Source: Anisakis pegreffii
Taxonomy: Eukaryota; Nematoda; Chromadorea; Rhabditida; Anisakidae
Reading direction: 5' to 3'
DNA: 64,000 nt
Assembly: GCA_035041965.1 (NCBI GenBank)
Contig: JAPYMA010003029.1
Span: 224,225 to 288,224 of the forward strand
Below the pieces are notes generated by a model. That model searched no databases and was not told where the DNA came from. It saw only the letters and a program-made list of their open reading frames with translations. This document shows positions 1 to 12,104 of the stretch, one piece after another. Position 1 is the stretch's first letter; every line of letters begins with the position of its first letter. The translations under genes were made by a program, and so were the position numbers.

Positions 1-3000
1 TGATATAAATGATGATAAAAATGATAATAATGCTAATGATAATGATAATAATGGTGATGATAATGATAATAATGGTGATGATAATGATAATAGTGATAAT
101 GATGGTAATAATGATAAAAACGATGATAAAAATGATAATAATGGTGATGATAATAACGGTGATGATAATGATAATAGTGGTGATGATAATGATAATAATG
201 GTGAGGATAATGATAATAATAGTGATGATAATGATAATAATGGTGATGATAATGATAATAATGGTGATGATAATGATAATAATGGTGATAATAATGATAA
301 TAATGGTGATGATAATGATAATAATGACAATGATGGTGATGATAATGATAATAATGGTGATGATAATGATAATAATGGTGGTGATAATGACAATAATGGT
401 GATGATAAGGATAATAATGGTGATGATAATGATAATAATGGTGATGATAATGATAATAGTGATAATGATGGTAATAATGATATAAATGATGATAAAAATG
501 ATAATAATGCTAATGATAATGATAATACTGGTGATGATAATGATAATAATGGTGATGGTAATGATAATAATGGTGATGATAATGATAATAGTGATAATGA
601 TGGTAATAATGATATAAATGATGATAAAAATGATAATAATGCTAATGATAATGATAATAATGGTGATGATAATGATAATAATGGTGATGATAATGATAAT
701 AGTGATAATGATGGTAATAATGATAAAAACGATGATAAAAATGATAATAATGGTGATGATAATGATAATAATGATAATAACGGTGATGATAATGATAATA
801 GTGGTGATGATAATGATAATAATGGTGAGGATAATGATAATAATAGTGATGATAATGATAATAATGGTGATGATAATGATAATAATGGTGATGATAATGA
901 TAATAATGGTGATAATAATGATAATAATGGTGATGATAATGATAATAATGACAATGATGGTGATGATAATGATAATAATGGTGATGATAATGATAATAAT
1001 GGTGATGATAATGATAATAACGACAACGATGATAATAATGATAATGATGATAATTATGATAATAATGATAATAATGGTAATGATGATAATATTAATAATG
1101 ATAATTATGATGATAATGATAATAAAGATTATAATGAATATAATGATAATGATGATAATAATGACAATTACGGTGATGATAATGATAATGATGGAGATGA
1201 TAATGGTAATAATGGTGATGATAATGATAATAGTGATAATGATGGTAATAATGATAATAACGATGATAAAAATGATAAAAATGGTGATGATAATGATAAT
1301 AATGATAATAAGGTGATGATAATGATAATAATGGTGATGATAATGATAATAATGGTGATAATAATGATAATAATGGTGATGATAATGATAATAATGATAA
1401 TAACGGTGATGATAATGATAATAATAGTGATGATAATGATAATAATGGTGATAATAATGATAATAATGGTGATGATAACGATAATAATGACAATGATGGT
1501 GACGATAATGATAATAATGGTGATGATAATGATAATAATGGTGATGATAATGATAATAATGACAACGATGATAATAATGATAATGATGATAATTATGATA
1601 ATAATGATAATAATGGTAATGATGATAATATTAATAATGATAATTATGATGATAATGATAATAAAGATTATAATGAATATAATGATAATGATAATGATGA
1701 TAATAATGATAATAACGGTATGATAATGATAATAATGGTGATGATAATGATAATAATAGTGATGATAATGATAATAGTGATAATGATGGTAATAACGATA
1801 ATAATGGTGATAGTAATGATAATAATGATAATAACGGTGATGATAATGATAATAATGGTGATGATGATAATGGTGATGATAATGATAATAATGGTGATGA
1901 TAATGATAATAATGGTGATGATAATGATAATAATGGTGATAATAATGATAATAATGGTGATGATAATGATAATAATGACAATGATGGTGATGATAATGAT
2001 AATAATGGTGATGATAATGATAATAATGGTGATGATAATGATAATAACGACAACGATGATAATAATGATAATGATGATAATTATGATAATAATGATAATA
2101 ATGGTAATGATGATAATATTAATAATGATAATTATGATGATAATGATAATAAAGATTATAATGAATATAATGATAATGATGATAATAATGACAATTACGG
2201 TGATGATAATGATAATGATGGAGATGATAATGATAATAATGGTGATGATAATGATAATAGTGATAATGATGGTAATAATGATAATAACGATGATAAAAAT
2301 GATAAAAATGGTGATGATAATGATAATAATGATAATAATGGTGATGATAATGATAATAATGGTGATGATAATGATAATAATGGTGATGATAATGATAATA
2401 ATGGTGATGATAATGATAATAATGATAATAACGGTGATGATAATGATAATAATAGTGATGATAATGATAATAATGGTGATAATAATGATAATAATGGTGA
2501 TGATAACGATANNNNNNNNNNNNNNNNNNNNNNNNNNNNNNNNNNNNNNNNNNNNNNNNNNNNNNNNNNNNNNNNNNNNNNNNNNNNNNNNNNNNNNNNN
2601 NNNNNNNNNNNACGGTGATGATAATGATAATAATGGTGATGATAATGATAATAATGGTGATGATAATGATAATAATGGTGATGATAATGATAATAGTGAT
2701 AATGATGGTAATAATGATAATAATGATGATAAAAATGATAATAATGGTGATGATAATGATAATAATGGTGATGATAATGATAATAATGACAATGATGATA
2801 ATTATGATAATAATGGTAATGATGATAATAATGATAATGATGATAATATTAATAATGATAATTATGATGATAATGATAATAAAAATTATAACAATAATAA
2901 TGATAATTATGATGATAATGGCAATAAAAATTATAATGATAATTATGATAATATTAATAATGATAATTATGATGATAATGATAATAAAAATTATAATAAT

Positions 3001-3400
3001 AATAATAATAATGATAATTATGATGATAATGATAATAAAAATTATAATGATAATAATGATAATTATGATGATAAAGATAATAAAAATTATAATGATAATA
3101 ATGATAATTATGATAATATTAATAATGATAATTATGATGATGATGATAATAAAAATATATAATAATAATGATAATTATGATGATAATGATAATAAAAATT
3201 ATAATGATAATAATGATAATTATGATGATAATGATAATAAAAATTATAATGATAATAATGATAATTATGATAATATTAATAATGATAATTATGATGATAA
3301 TGATAATAAAAATTATAATGATAATAATGATAATTATGATGATAATGATAATAAAAATTATAATGATAATGATGATAATAATGATAATAATAATAATAAT
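1..3400. repeat. GAT/AAT-rich satellite block with higher-order structure
   Basis: The whole stretch is built from short units of the kind GATAATGATAATAATGGT, dominated by the triplets GAT, AAT and GGT. Longer blocks recur inside it. A block beginning TGATATAAATGATGATAAAA occurs at 1, about 479 and about 610. A block containing ACGACAACGATGATAATAAT occurs at about 1020, 1560 and 2046, so there is a second-order period of roughly 480-540 bases. From about 2820 the unit shifts to an AATTATGATGATAATGATAATAAAA type. Long open frames through it are a by-product of the triplet composition. The block ends at about 3400, where unique-looking sequence joins a dispersed repeat. Confidence 0.95.
2512..2611. 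other. assembly gap (100 N)
   Basis: Exactly 100 N interrupt the satellite. A round 100-N run is a conventional scaffold gap of unknown size, so the true length of the satellite is not known. Confidence 0.99.
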
Positions 3401-3430
3401 TGCCCAAAATCAAATAACGAAAATCATTCG

Positions 3431-3650
3431 GCAAAATAGGAGAGTAGCCCAAAACATCTGCGCTTGCCAGATCAATAATCCAGGCTCGAATTTCATGAAG
3501 ACAGATAATTCCAAACGCTATTATCGTTAGCTGCGCGGAAAGAAGAATGCCAACGAAGGAAGAATGTGATTTCGGTGATATTGGTGATAACGAAGAGGCA
3601 TAAACTGGTAATGAGTTTCATTTGCTGATTAAATAAAATAATAATAATAA
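3431..3650 (+). mobile_element. retroposon-like dispersed element, copy 1
   Basis: Near full-length copy of the dispersed family also seen at 6175, 18616, 54731 and 58191. It starts near GGAGAGTAGCCCAAAAC, passes through ATTCCAAACGCTATTATCG and GAAAGAAGAATGCCAACGAA, and ends with TTTGCTGATTAAATAAA followed by an AT-rich microsatellite. Copies share the 3' end and the AAAT-type tail but begin at different internal points, which is the signature of non-LTR (LINE or SINE) insertion. No coding capacity is visible. Confidence 0.75.
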
Positions 3651-3664
3651 CCCCGTTCCTAGAA

Positions 3665-5860
3665 ATCATTGCGCATTATGTTAGGGTAGTGCAAAACCTC
3701 TGCGCTTGCCAAATCAATCAGGAATCGAAGTTACAATTTCATGAACGCTGACCATTCCCAACGCTATCGTTAGCTACACAGAAACACGGATATCAAGAAG
3801 CGAAGAATGTGTCATTTATGATATTTGTGATAAGAGAGAGGTATCAACTCGTAATGATCTAACATGACAATAAAAATTATCATGTCAAGAATAATATTAT
3901 TAGCAACCCTCTTTCTAAAAATCATTGCGCATTATGTTATGGTAGTCCAAAAGCTCTGCGCTTGCCAGATCAATCAGGAATCGAAGTTACAATTTCATGA
4001 ACGCTGACTGTCGAAGAAAACAAAGAAAAATAGGATTGAATAAATTTATTAGTGAAGAACACAATAGTGTGACGCAAACAATAGTCGATTGGAGTGGTTG
4101 GGTTGATTGGAGCTCGAAAGTCAGCAGCCTTTGCTTAGGGTAGGTTGGTAGTCACAGTGAGTTGAGTGGATTGATAGGAGATCTCCCACCACCGCTCTTC
4201 CCAGTGTGATAAATATATTGCCCAAGCAACGGCTGTGGGCACCCCATCCCCTCGGAGACCTCCTATCAATCCACTCAACTCACTGTGACTACCAACCTAC
4301 CCTAAGCAAAGGCTGCTGACTTTCGAGCTCCAATCAACCCAACCACTCCAATCGACTATTGTTTGCGTCACACTATTGTGTTCTTCACTAATAAATTTAT
4401 TCAATCCTATTTTTCTTTGTTTTCTTCGACACTGACCATTCCCAACGCTACCGTTAGCTACACAGAAACATGGATATCAAGAAGCGAAGAATGTGTCATT
4501 TATGATATTTGTGATAAGAGAGAGGTATCAACTCGTAATGATCTAACATGACAATAAAAATTATCATGTCAAGAATAATATTATTAGCAACCCTCTTTCT
4601 AAAAATCATTGCGCATTATGTTATGGTAGTCCAAAAGCTCTGCGCTTGCCAGATCAATCAGGAATCGAAGTTACAATTTCATGAACGCTGACCATTCCCA
4701 ACGCTATCGTTAGCTACACAGAAACACGGATATCAAGAAGCGAAGAATGTGTCATTTATGATATTTGTGATAAGAGAGAGGTATCAACTCGTAATGATCT
4801 AACATGACAATAAAAATTATCATGTCAAGAATAATATTATTAGCAACCCTCTTTCTAAAAATCATTGCGCATTATGTTATGGTAGTCCAAAAGCTCTGCG
4901 CTTGCCAGATCAATCAGGAATCGAAGTTACAATTTCATGAACGCTGACCATTCCCAACGCTATCGTTAGCTACACAGAAACACGGATATCAAGAAGCGAA
5001 GAATGTGTCATTTATGATATTTGTGATAAGAGAGAGGTATCAACTCGTAATGATCTAACATGACAATAAAAATTATCATGTCAAGAATAATATTATTAGC
5101 AACCCTCTTTCTAAAAATCATTGCGCATTATGTTATGGTAGTCCAAAAGCTCTGCGCTTGCCAGATCAATCAGGAATCGAAGTTACAATTTCATGAACGC
5201 TGACCATTCCCAACGCTATCGTTAGCTACACAGAAACACGGATATCAAGAAGCGAAGAATGTGTCATTTATGATATTTGTGATAAGAGAGAGGTATCAAC
5301 TCGTAATGATCTAACATGACAATAAAAATTATCATGTCAAGAATAATATTATTAGCAACCCTCTTTCTAAAAATCATTGCGCATTATGTTATGGTAGTCC
5401 AAAAGCTCTGCGCTTGCCAGATCAATCAGGAATCGAAGTTACAATTTCATGAACGCTGACCATTCCCAACGCTATCGTTAGCTACACAGAAACACGGATA
5501 TCAAGAAGCGAAGAATGTGTCATTTATGATATTTGTGATAAGAGAGAGGTATCAACTCGTAATGATCTAACATGACAATAAAAATTATCATGTCAAGAAT
5601 AATATTATTAGCAACCCTCTTTCTAAAAATCATTGCGCATTATGTTATGGTAGTCCAAAAGCTCTGCGCTTGCCAGATCAATCAGGAATCGAAGTTACAA
5701 TTTCATGAACGCTGAGCATTCCCAACGCTATCGTTAGCTGCACACAAACACGGATATCAAGGAAGGAAGAATGCGATACTTATGTTATTCGTGATAACAG
5801 AGAGGCGCATAAACTCGTAAGTTGTGATTGCTGATCAGATAAATAAATAAATAAATAATA
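3665..5860 (+). repeat. 256-bp tandem array derived from the dispersed element
   Basis: Units begin with ATCATTGCGCATTATGTTA at 3665, 3921, 4605, 4861, 5117, 5373 and 5629. The spacing is exactly 256 bases except in the second unit, which is 684 long because of a 423-bp insertion plus a 5-bp target duplication. Each unit contains a diverged body of the dispersed retroposon-like element (TGCGCTTGCCAGATCAATCA to GTATCAACTCGTAATGA) followed by about 70 bases of linker containing TTATCATGTCAAGAATAATA. Inner units are nearly identical. The first unit differs more, and the last ends in an AAATAAATAAATA tail instead of the linker, so the flanking units look like the ancestral form. Confidence 0.95.
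4009..4431. mobile_element. foldback/MITE-like element with 172-bp terminal inverted repeats
   Basis: The arms at 4009-4180 and 4260-4431 are perfect or near-perfect reverse complements over 172 bases, beginning TGTCGAAGAAAACAAAG and ending CTTTGTTTTCTTCGACA. They flank a spacer of about 79 bases. The element sits inside one 256-bp array unit and is bordered by CTGAC at 4004-4008 and 4432-4436, where neighbouring units carry a single CTGAC, so this is a 5-bp target-site duplication. The excised unit would be exactly 256 bases. It encodes no transposase and must be non-autonomous. The termini begin TG and end CA. I cannot name the superfamily. Confidence 0.92.
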
Positions 5861-6174
5861 ACACCAAAAAATAATGCAAGCAACTATTTCAAATTACCAA
5901 GAACGAACAAAATGCAATAATATCACGACATATATCCGACAATATCAAATATAATAATACTACTGAAGTTTTATCTTATTGCTAGTCGGAAATATTCTCA
6001 CAATTTAAAATTCCAAAGTCATCAGTAAGTCTTTATGAGTGAACCAGGAAAACAATCACTAAAAATCTGGTGTTTAGCGCACAAAATTCCATGAAATATT
6101 CTGAGTCACTAAATTCACTAAACTCTGCGTCAATTCCATGCAAGACCACTAAAACCATCTGAATTGCTCTCCCT

Positions 6175-6378
6175 AGAAATCATTGCGCAATATGGGAGAG
6201 TAGCGCAAAACCTGTGTGCTTGCCAGATCAATAATCCAAGTTCGAATTTCTTGAAGACAGATGATTGCAAACGTCATTATCGTTAGCTGCGCGGAAAGAG
6301 GAATGCCAACGAAAGTGACAGTGATGATAACAGAGAGGCACAAACTCGTGATGAGTTGGATTTGTTGATTAAATAAAT
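6175..6378 (+). mobile_element. retroposon-like dispersed element, copy near ERMP1 exon 9
   Basis: Full-length copy beginning AGAAATCATTGCGCAATATG and ending TTGTTGATTAAATAAATTG. It lies just 3' of the last ERMP1 exon seen, on the opposite strand to that gene. The 5861-6174 stretch before it is AT-rich with no gene or recognised repeat. Confidence 0.75.
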
Positions 6379-6512
6379 TGACTACCAGACAGATACAAAC
6401 TTTGAATTGCACTACCGAATTTAAAAAACAAATAATGAAGAGAGAATGAAACTGATAATGAAATGAATGAAATAAGATAAATGTAAAATTGATAGTGAAA
6501 ATGAAAACTCAC

Positions 6513-9500
6513 CAAACATAAAGAACGCTGCGATAGCATGATGAACAAACGCAGCCAGTACATCTTCGATTGAATATATTCGCTGATTGATTCGATACAA
6601 AACTAGACAAAATATCACCGCAACTATTGAATAATTGATCATCATACCAACTTGTATTGAATAAAAGATCGTGAATAGACCGATCACATCGTAGAATACC
6701 CACTGATTGCTTTGTTCGAATTTTGATTTATCGCCTAGCATGGGCGATTTCTCTAATGCCTTCAAAAATTATACATATTCACTTTAAAAAATCAGTGATA
6801 AAACGATTAAATGAAATAGATATTCACTTGATAAGATTATTGATAAAACGATTAGATTAAAAATTTAATAAACAAAATGATCGCAGCCAATTCTTTCCAT
6901 CTATTCAGCTTTTACAGGTTCATTTCGATATTCATTTCACTGATAAAGTCATTAATAAAACGATTAAATGAACAAATTACGAGCACAATCAATCTCTTTA
7001 AAAAAAACTATTCTTCCCTTACCTTGACCAGAGCAAGAATGTTATCGCCAGCCCGTTGTATGCAACCTTCGTTAATGAATTCAGGTCTATCGAATTCCGT
7101 ATGATACAACCAACCATTCCGAAAGTATGCTATGTCCAAGCCTGAAATCACCCATTCCAGATCATAACCTGCTGGCTCAGGCTCACATCATTAATTAGAT
7201 TGGTACGCCGCTCGGTTCCGAGCAAAACGTTTCTCCCCTATGGCCAACGGGAATCGAACCTGCGACGTAACCAATTACCGGTTAAGTTTCTACCTATATT
7301 CTAAGACCTTCAAAATAAACATCCAAAAATTTTTCTCTCCAGAAAAAAAAAACAAAGCAAATCTGCTCACCCGAAATAAGACCATAATCACGGAATATTC
7401 GAAAGTCGGTGTCTGACGGTATCAGACCCGCCTGGAATATCTCCTGCGCCAGTACATTACAATGCGGATGTGGTACGTTCTCCAAGTAGGTTTGTAGCAA
7501 CCACGAATTACCTGGGCCCGCCTTCAACATCACAAACATACAATTAAACATCAAATCAGAACAAATATCAGAGTGAAATCAAATAAAATCCAATTTTAAC
7601 AAATCAAAATTTAACCAAAATATCAAATAAATCATTTTGCATATTCCTAGATATGCATGCAGTACATTCTAGATATGTATGCAGTATAAACATTCATTCA
7701 TATTACATTTTCATTCAAAATTTCATTATTACTCAATCTCTCATTAATTCTTCGTCTCATTCTCTCTTATTCATTTCATTTCATATTTTATTCGAATGAA
7801 ATTTTACTCGAAAACAGAGATGGATGCTGAATATGCTATACTTTGCTGCATATAATTTCTTTGCATCTAAACAATATGACTAATTCTATCTTGCATCCTC
7901 ATCTTCAAAATACAACACACACACACATATTTAGGAATACACTGAATAATCTCCATCATCTCCAATAAGACTAACCACGAGCAATATTACCTCCTCCGAA
8001 CCCATGCTTGTAAATCAGTTTGAAACTGAATTCATAGGTGAAACTGAATACCTAACGAAAACAAAACAAAAAAACAAACATCTTATCGAACAAAACTGAT
8101 GATGAATATGATTCTTTCAATTCCTCAGAAAAAACACTGAAAAAAATGTAAAAATTAACCTGAAATAGGATTTCTCTGCCGCCAGCACCCGATCCTTCCA
8201 GATTGATGAATGCACGAACGCTATTGCGCCAACGATGCTGCGTTATGAAACCGTGCGAAGCTTGCAGAAAATTCTCTTCAGCTGAAAATTTTCTATTCCT
8301 CTAACACAGATCACACCTCAAACAACCAATAACGTCATCAATAATACTAACAACGAACTGATAAAACAAACGCAAAAACAAAGTAGCACTATCAATCTCA
8401 CTGCTACGAACAACACAACATTCATTACTAATAAAAATTAAGTTAAAATCTCATTAACTTAATAGCAATCTCATAAAAATAACCTAATATCAACTTAACA
8501 TTTTAATACCAATCAACTTATTATCAATAAACTTAATGCCTTAATATTAACATCAATAAAAATTAACTCGATATCAATCTCATAACATTCATAAACTTAA
8601 AAATTACCTTACAATTAAAATCTGACTAACTTAACATCAATCTCATAAAATCAACTTAATATCTTAATATCAATTAACTTATCCCTAATAACTCACTATC
8701 AATATCAATTAAAATCAACTCGATATCAAAACATCTCAAAACATTCATTAACCTAAAAATTCATCACTAAACCAAACGAAAAAGACTAAGCAAGAACAAA
8801 CTAAAGACATATCGCCATATAACATCACCAACAACACTTACAAACAACGACAAATAACCCAACAAACCTCCATTGAAAAGGAATATAATATCGTTATGAA
8901 GCGGTGTTTTTGAATGTGATAATAAATCCAAAACTTCCATCAGTATCGCACAGCTCACCTCAAAATCAAACAATAATAAAACTTTCATACTCACTTACAC
9001 ACCAAACAAACGACTTCACTAAACCTCGACAATCCAATTGAACAATCGAAAACAATTCTCAATAAAAGAACTCATCTATGAATATCATCACCACTTTAAG
9101 ATAAAATTTTAAATTCTATAAATTGATAAACTAATAAATTCAATTGACCATTTCATCATTAATAATTTCAATAATCCAATTGCTAATAATGAATCAAATT
9201 TTAGTATTGCTCTCACCGCATCATCAGTAGCGCCTGGACTTGCGGGCAACGTGTCGAAATGACAATTTAATAAAACCGAGTGTTCAGAGCCTTTCTTTGG
9301 TCCAATTCGTGCTGAAAAAATGGTACAATACTAAAAACTAACATCAAAAAACACTCCATGACAATAACAATATCAATGAAACTCACGATCAGTTTAATTA
9401 CAATTCAAAACAACACCAAAAGCGAAAAGAATCAGCAAAAACAATACATCTCAATACAATTCGTTTCTCAATATCCCTGCACTCCTCCAACGCAAAATTC

Positions 9501-11894
9501 ATCACTCACTTTAATCAGTATGATTTGACTTCTTTGTTAAATTGTTTCATAAAACATTTTCTCATTTGTTAAATTGTTTTCTTAAATTTCTTTTTTGATT
9601 GATAAAATTTCATTCAGTTAATTAACAAATCTGCATGATCATTAACACAAACTCATAAAACTTACATTCAGTGCATTCAAACCTCAACTCATAAAACAAA
9701 TCTGCACGATTAACACATAACAAAAAAACTCGTAATGCCTCAAATTTGCTGATTAAATAAATAAATAAATAAATAAACACATAACAAACCGAAATAAACA
9801 CATTCCAATTCAACAATAAATTCTCGGAAATATCAATGAAAACAAACAAACAAACGAAATAACGCACCAATAACGTTCGTCACTTTATGATAACACAGTG
9901 AGAACGACGAAAGAAACTTGAGATCATAACAACCCGATGGTCGTTGAATGTCGGTCTCGAAACGATTTATATCCAACTGAGACACTTTCTCACCGACCCG
10001 TTGCAAACGTTCACTTAAAATATTCACCGCTTCTATCTGAAATCGCTTTCATCACCGTTTCAAACGCTTCAATTCATTCATTTCTTCCACAACAACAACA
10101 TTTCCAAAATCAACTCGATATTAATCTCATAACATTCATAAACTTAAAAATTACCTTACAATTAAAATCTGACTAACTTAACATCAATCTCATAAAATCA
10201 ACTTAATATCTTAATATCAATTAACTTATCCTCTAATAACTCAATTTCAATATCAATTAAAATCAACTCGATATTAATCTTATAACATTCATAAACTTAA
10301 AAATTACTTTATAATTAAACTCTGATTAAGTTAAAATAATTCATAATAAACTAAAATAAACTAAATACAAACAAACCAACAAATACAAACATACATACAT
10401 AAATACATTCACACTCATAAATAAACCAACTTGTAAAAATTATAACTAAAAACAAAACGGAAATTCACAAAACAAATACATAACAACTGAACAAAAATTG
10501 TACAAAAGTACAAATGATGAATGAAAATAAAAATAAAATGGAGAAAAAAATGGATAAATGAGAAGAAAATGTAAAATGAAAAGAAAAGAAATAAATGAAA
10601 TAAACAAATGATAAATGAAAATAACTACACCGCAATTCAAATCCATCCAACAATACCCACCTCACATTCCCGAGACCCGCTCACTCTCGGCCCCAAATCA
10701 GCCAACTCATTCAGAAGTCTCCGTGCTCTTGTCTCCGAGAATCGCTCGAATTGTCCCGTCGGCTCCACTGCCGGCATTCGTCTGTCCTCGTAGACAACAA
10801 ACGCGTACACGGCACCGATCACCACCAATATCACTAACCAATGACGAAAACCCAATAAATCTATCGGTTTCTGCTGAATAATTTCAATATATTACGGAAA
10901 GGAATACTGTTACTTGGACGTCGAGTGGTTGTTCTGTCGATCGCTGTGAGCGATCGGCGGAATATTTACTTTATTAGAGTTATGATTATCTATTGGATTG
11001 ATAGTTGGCTACGATTAATTATGCAAAATATTCACGGCGACTAATTAATTACTCGATTGTGTTCGGTTGGCCTGCTCGCCTAGCCAGCGGGTGGCGTAAA
11101 TTGAGGCTAAAACAATGTGCACGGAAACGCGAGCATTGTGGCCAGCAACGTTACAAACGTTTGATAGTCTGGCCAATCCAGAGGGTCAATATATTACACA
11201 AAGGAAACGATGCTGAAATAATTCATGGCTTCATAATGAAATAATTCACAATATAATTCATGAAGTAATGAAATAATTCATAATGAAATAATTCACAATA
11301 TCACAAAAATAATTCATATAAATTCACTAATTCACTCATGTGTTTCCATGACTTTTATGATGAAATTGCTTTGAACTGCGGGCACATTAAAACATTCGAG
11401 AAAAATTTTAACGGATAGTAACCGCCTATCATGCGATTAAGATAGACAATCACCATCCTCAGCTGCTCTTGATCAAGCTTAGCGATTCAGATGCGCAACT
11501 AATTCAGCTACTGCATACAATTAATTCACTGCTTAAACAATTTTAACGATACTGTTTAAATGCTAGCAATTCAAATGATACTATAGATCTATATTCATTA
11601 TTCTCCAGAATCATCAACTTTTATAATTCATCTCTCTCTCTCTGTTTCCCTAAATTATTCTTAATCTTATTCGACCTATTCAATTCCTAAGACCAAATTT
11701 CCATCTGCATGGTGATTCTTAGTAGACAAGATCAAATATGAAAAGAAAACATGTAAAATTTCACAAAGACTAAATTACTGATAATTTTATAAATGTATAC
11801 GAAAAAAACAAATTGAAAAAGAAATGACACAGGGTTGAATAGTTGAATGATAAATGAATAAATAAATGAATAATAAATAGTAAATGAACAGTAA

Positions 11895-11935
<41 letters not shown>

Positions 11936-12104
11936 GATCACAATAAAATAATAATGACAAAATCAAATCAACAATTCAAATAAGTACCTTCGCACGCAGC
12001 CATTTCGGTGAATGTCCCTCAGGTAACATACTCTCAACCAACGCCTCACCTTCGTCCACATCTCGCAATGCCGTAGCCCGACCCCTTGAGCGTAACTCCG
12101 ACAT
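6513..12104 (-). CDS. ERMP1: endoplasmic reticulum metallopeptidase 1 (ERMP1/FXNA-like, M28 family), 5' part
   Basis: ER-membrane zinc exopeptidase of family M28. Nine exons: 11988-12104, 10661-10873, 9868-10036, 9217-9311, 8868-8958, 8160-8281, 7371-7521, 7023-7141 and 6513-6759. They give 441 residues with consistent phases from an ATG at 12104. A cytosolic N-terminus is followed by a membrane anchor at about residues 49-62, then the lumenal peptidase domain. All M28 metal and catalytic residues are visible: H184 in NCHFDT, D196 or D197 in GATDDA, E230/E231 in NGAEEN, D306 in IPSDTDF and H333 in WLYHTEFD. Exon 9 begins the multi-pass C-terminal membrane region and stops at a good GT donor in phase 1. 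Family members run to about 900 residues, so roughly half is missing and must lie beyond the repeats to the left, or be lost. Introns 2 and 5 carry duplicated AT-rich blocks, intron 1 a dispersed repeat and intron 7 a tRNA-like fragment. Confidence 0.93.
7190..7300 (-). repeat. possible tRNA-derived SINE fragment in ERMP1 intron 7
   Basis: On the minus strand the sequence contains GTCGCAGGTTCGATTCCCG, which fits a tRNA T-arm / RNA polymerase III B box, preceded by GGTAATTGGTTACG. A similar B-box stretch, GTCGCAGGTTCAATTCC, occurs at about 61435. I do not see a complete cloverleaf, so a tRNA gene is less likely than a SINE remnant. Confidence 0.4.
8575..8760. repeat. AT-rich intronic duplication shared with 10115-10330
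   Basis: The segment ATAACATTCATAAACTTAAA with the following text (TTACCTTACAATTAAAATCTG, CTTAATATCTTAATATCAAT) recurs almost unchanged at 10115-10330. The two copies lie in different introns of the ERMP1 gene and are themselves internally repetitive. The surrounding intron (8300-8760) is made of degenerate copies of the same text. Confidence 0.8.
9728..9777 (+). repeat. 3'-end fragment of the dispersed element
   Basis: Only the last part of the family is present: ACTCGTAATGCC, TTTGCTGATTAAATAAATAA and a long AAAT tail. This is an extreme 5' truncation in ERMP1 intron 3. Confidence 0.6.
10911..11180 (+). repeat. dispersed ~275-bp repeat family B, copy 1
   Basis: It runs from TACTTGGACGTCGAGTGG through GATCGCTGTGAGCGATCGGC, TTCACGGCGACTAATTA and GCTCGCCTAGCCAGCGGG to TCTGGCCAATCCAG. 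Related copies lie at 21316-21600 (same strand) and 47171-47440 (opposite strand). All three sit in introns. No open frame and no clear inverted termini are visible. This copy lies in ERMP1 intron 1. Confidence 0.85.
11896..11933. repeat. AAT microsatellite
   Basis: Run of about twelve ATA/AAT triplets in ERMP1 intron 1, just 3' of exon 1. Similar runs occur at 23140-23172 and 33750-33797. Confidence 0.95.

Noticed and set aside
9..3530. Long open frames (up to 480 codons) on both strands in the satellite, reading as Met-Ile-Val, Ser-Leu or Asn-Asp repeats
   Set aside because: They follow from the stop-free triplet composition of GAT/AAT repeats in several frames at once, and some cross the N gap. 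No real protein signal.
4363..4551. 62-codon open frame across the foldback arm and the array unit
   Set aside because: Lies entirely in repeat DNA and is interrupted in neighbouring units.
3665..5860. Possible CRISPR-like regular array
   Set aside because: The 256-bp period has no short repeat with unique spacers, and the host is clearly eukaryotic.
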